A stretch of 6,734 nt of DNA, from contig CANQMY010000061.1 of assembly GCA_947625075.1 (NCBI GenBank), positions 1 to 6,734 of the forward strand, read 5' to 3'. Numbering within the stretch: the stretch's first letter is position 1; each line of letters opens with the position of its first letter. Source of the DNA: an uncultured Clostridia bacterium (lineage in GTDB: Bacteria; Bacillota; Clostridia; TANB77; CAG-508). Below, piece by piece: positions 6,384 to 6,734 of this stretch. The notes below the pieces were generated by a model. That model saw only the letters and a list, made by a program, of their open reading frames with translations. It was not told where the DNA came from and did no database searches. Made by a program: the position numbers and the translations under genes.

Positions 6384-6734
6384 TATATTTTATAATAAAT
6401 GTAGAACCTACATTTTCAGTTGATTCTACCGATATATATCCATTGTCTTTTTCAATAATCGTTTTTGATAGAGCTAATCCTATTCCTATACTATCATCAG
6501 ATGCATTTTTTGTCTTATAAAATCTTTGAAATATGTGATTTATATCTTTTTTAGAAATTCCTTCTCCATAGTCTTTTATTATTATTTTTAACATAACAGA
6601 AGAATCCTCTACTTTTATATCTATTTTTGAGTTTTCCCTGCTATGCTCTATTGAATTTTTTATTATGTTAGTAATTGCTTCTAATTGCCATTTATAATCT
6701 GCTTTAAAGTTTGAATTTTTTTGAATATCTTTTT
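6376..6734 (-). CDS. Sensor histidine kinase, C-terminal ATPase part (N-terminus beyond window)
   Basis: This is the last 118 residues of a two-component sensor kinase; the frame is open to the right edge, so the sensor region, dimerisation helix and phospho-accepting His are not visible. The HATPase_c motifs appear in order: N-box NIIKNSIEHS (bases 6669-6640, preceded by KWQLEAI), G1 DYGEGIS (6573-6553), F-box FQRF (6531-6520) and G2 GIGLAL (6486-6469), ending GSTFIIKYIK. An internal ATG at 6594 is not the start, because the N-box lies upstream of it in the same frame. All ATP-binding boxes look intact, so the kinase is probably active. The KWQxEAIxNIIKN form of the N-box is familiar from Firmicutes kinases of the OmpR-partner class. 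The gene ends in its own terminator, so it is probably a separate unit from the glycosyltransferase run. Its signal and partner regulator are unknown. Confidence 0.93.
   Translation of the reverse strand, partial: KDIQKNSNFKADYKWQLEAITNIIKNSIEHSRENSKIDIKVEDSSVMLKIIIKDYGEGISKKDINHIFQRFYKTKNASDDSIGIGLALSKTIIEKDNGYISVESTENVGSTFIIKYIK

Noticed and set aside
6376..6594. A separate 72-residue ATPase-only protein starting at the ATG at 6594.
   Set aside because: The same frame is open upstream to the window edge and encodes the N-box of a histidine kinase, so this is the end of a longer gene.

Overview
The window is very AT-rich (well under 30% GC by eye) and comes from a low-GC Gram-positive bacterium. 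I infer Bacillota, probably a clostridial lineage. The supporting signs are AGGAGG-type ribosome binding sites, near-consensus sigma-A promoters, a cmk / plsC / S1 neighbourhood and an Asp23/Gls24-type domain. TGG encodes Trp and TGA is not read as Trp, so the code is the standard bacterial one. All six supported genes lie on the minus strand, so the window reads right to left. I see no tRNA, rRNA, CRISPR array, IS element or attachment site. No gene-free stretch is longer than about 140 bases.

In transcription order: (1) The right edge (6376-6734) holds the C-terminal ATPase end of a sensor histidine kinase. Its stop codon lies inside a perfect 16-bp inverted repeat that looks like an intrinsic terminator (6344-6383). 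(2) A promoter (TTGCAA, 17 nt, TATAAT at 6288-6316) precedes a run of five genes with gaps of 24-55 nt. (3) The first is a membrane GT2 glycosyltransferase with the D, DxD, TED and QxxRW motifs of processive polysaccharide synthases. (4) Next is a 280-residue protein joining an N-terminal P-loop nucleotide-binding domain to a C-terminal Asp23/Gls24-like domain. (5) Next is a single 430-residue ORF fusing CMP kinase (Cmk) to a 1-acylglycerol-3-phosphate acyltransferase (PlsC). (6) Then comes a four-domain ribosomal protein S1 homologue. It has its own very strong extended -10 promoter, whose -35 box lies inside the last codons of cmk-plsC. (7) Last is TypA/BipA, a translational GTPase cut off by the left edge of the window after 524 residues.

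The run therefore has two halves. The upstream half is envelope and lipid related: a glycan synthase, an Asp23-type protein, and a fusion that both recycles CMP, a by-product of phospholipid synthesis, and makes phosphatidic acid. The downstream half is translation related (S1, TypA). The consensus promoter between them would let S1 and TypA be made at a high level independently of the envelope genes. The most unusual items are the P-loop/Asp23 fusion, the Cmk-PlsC fusion and the promoter embedded at the cmk-plsC 3' end.
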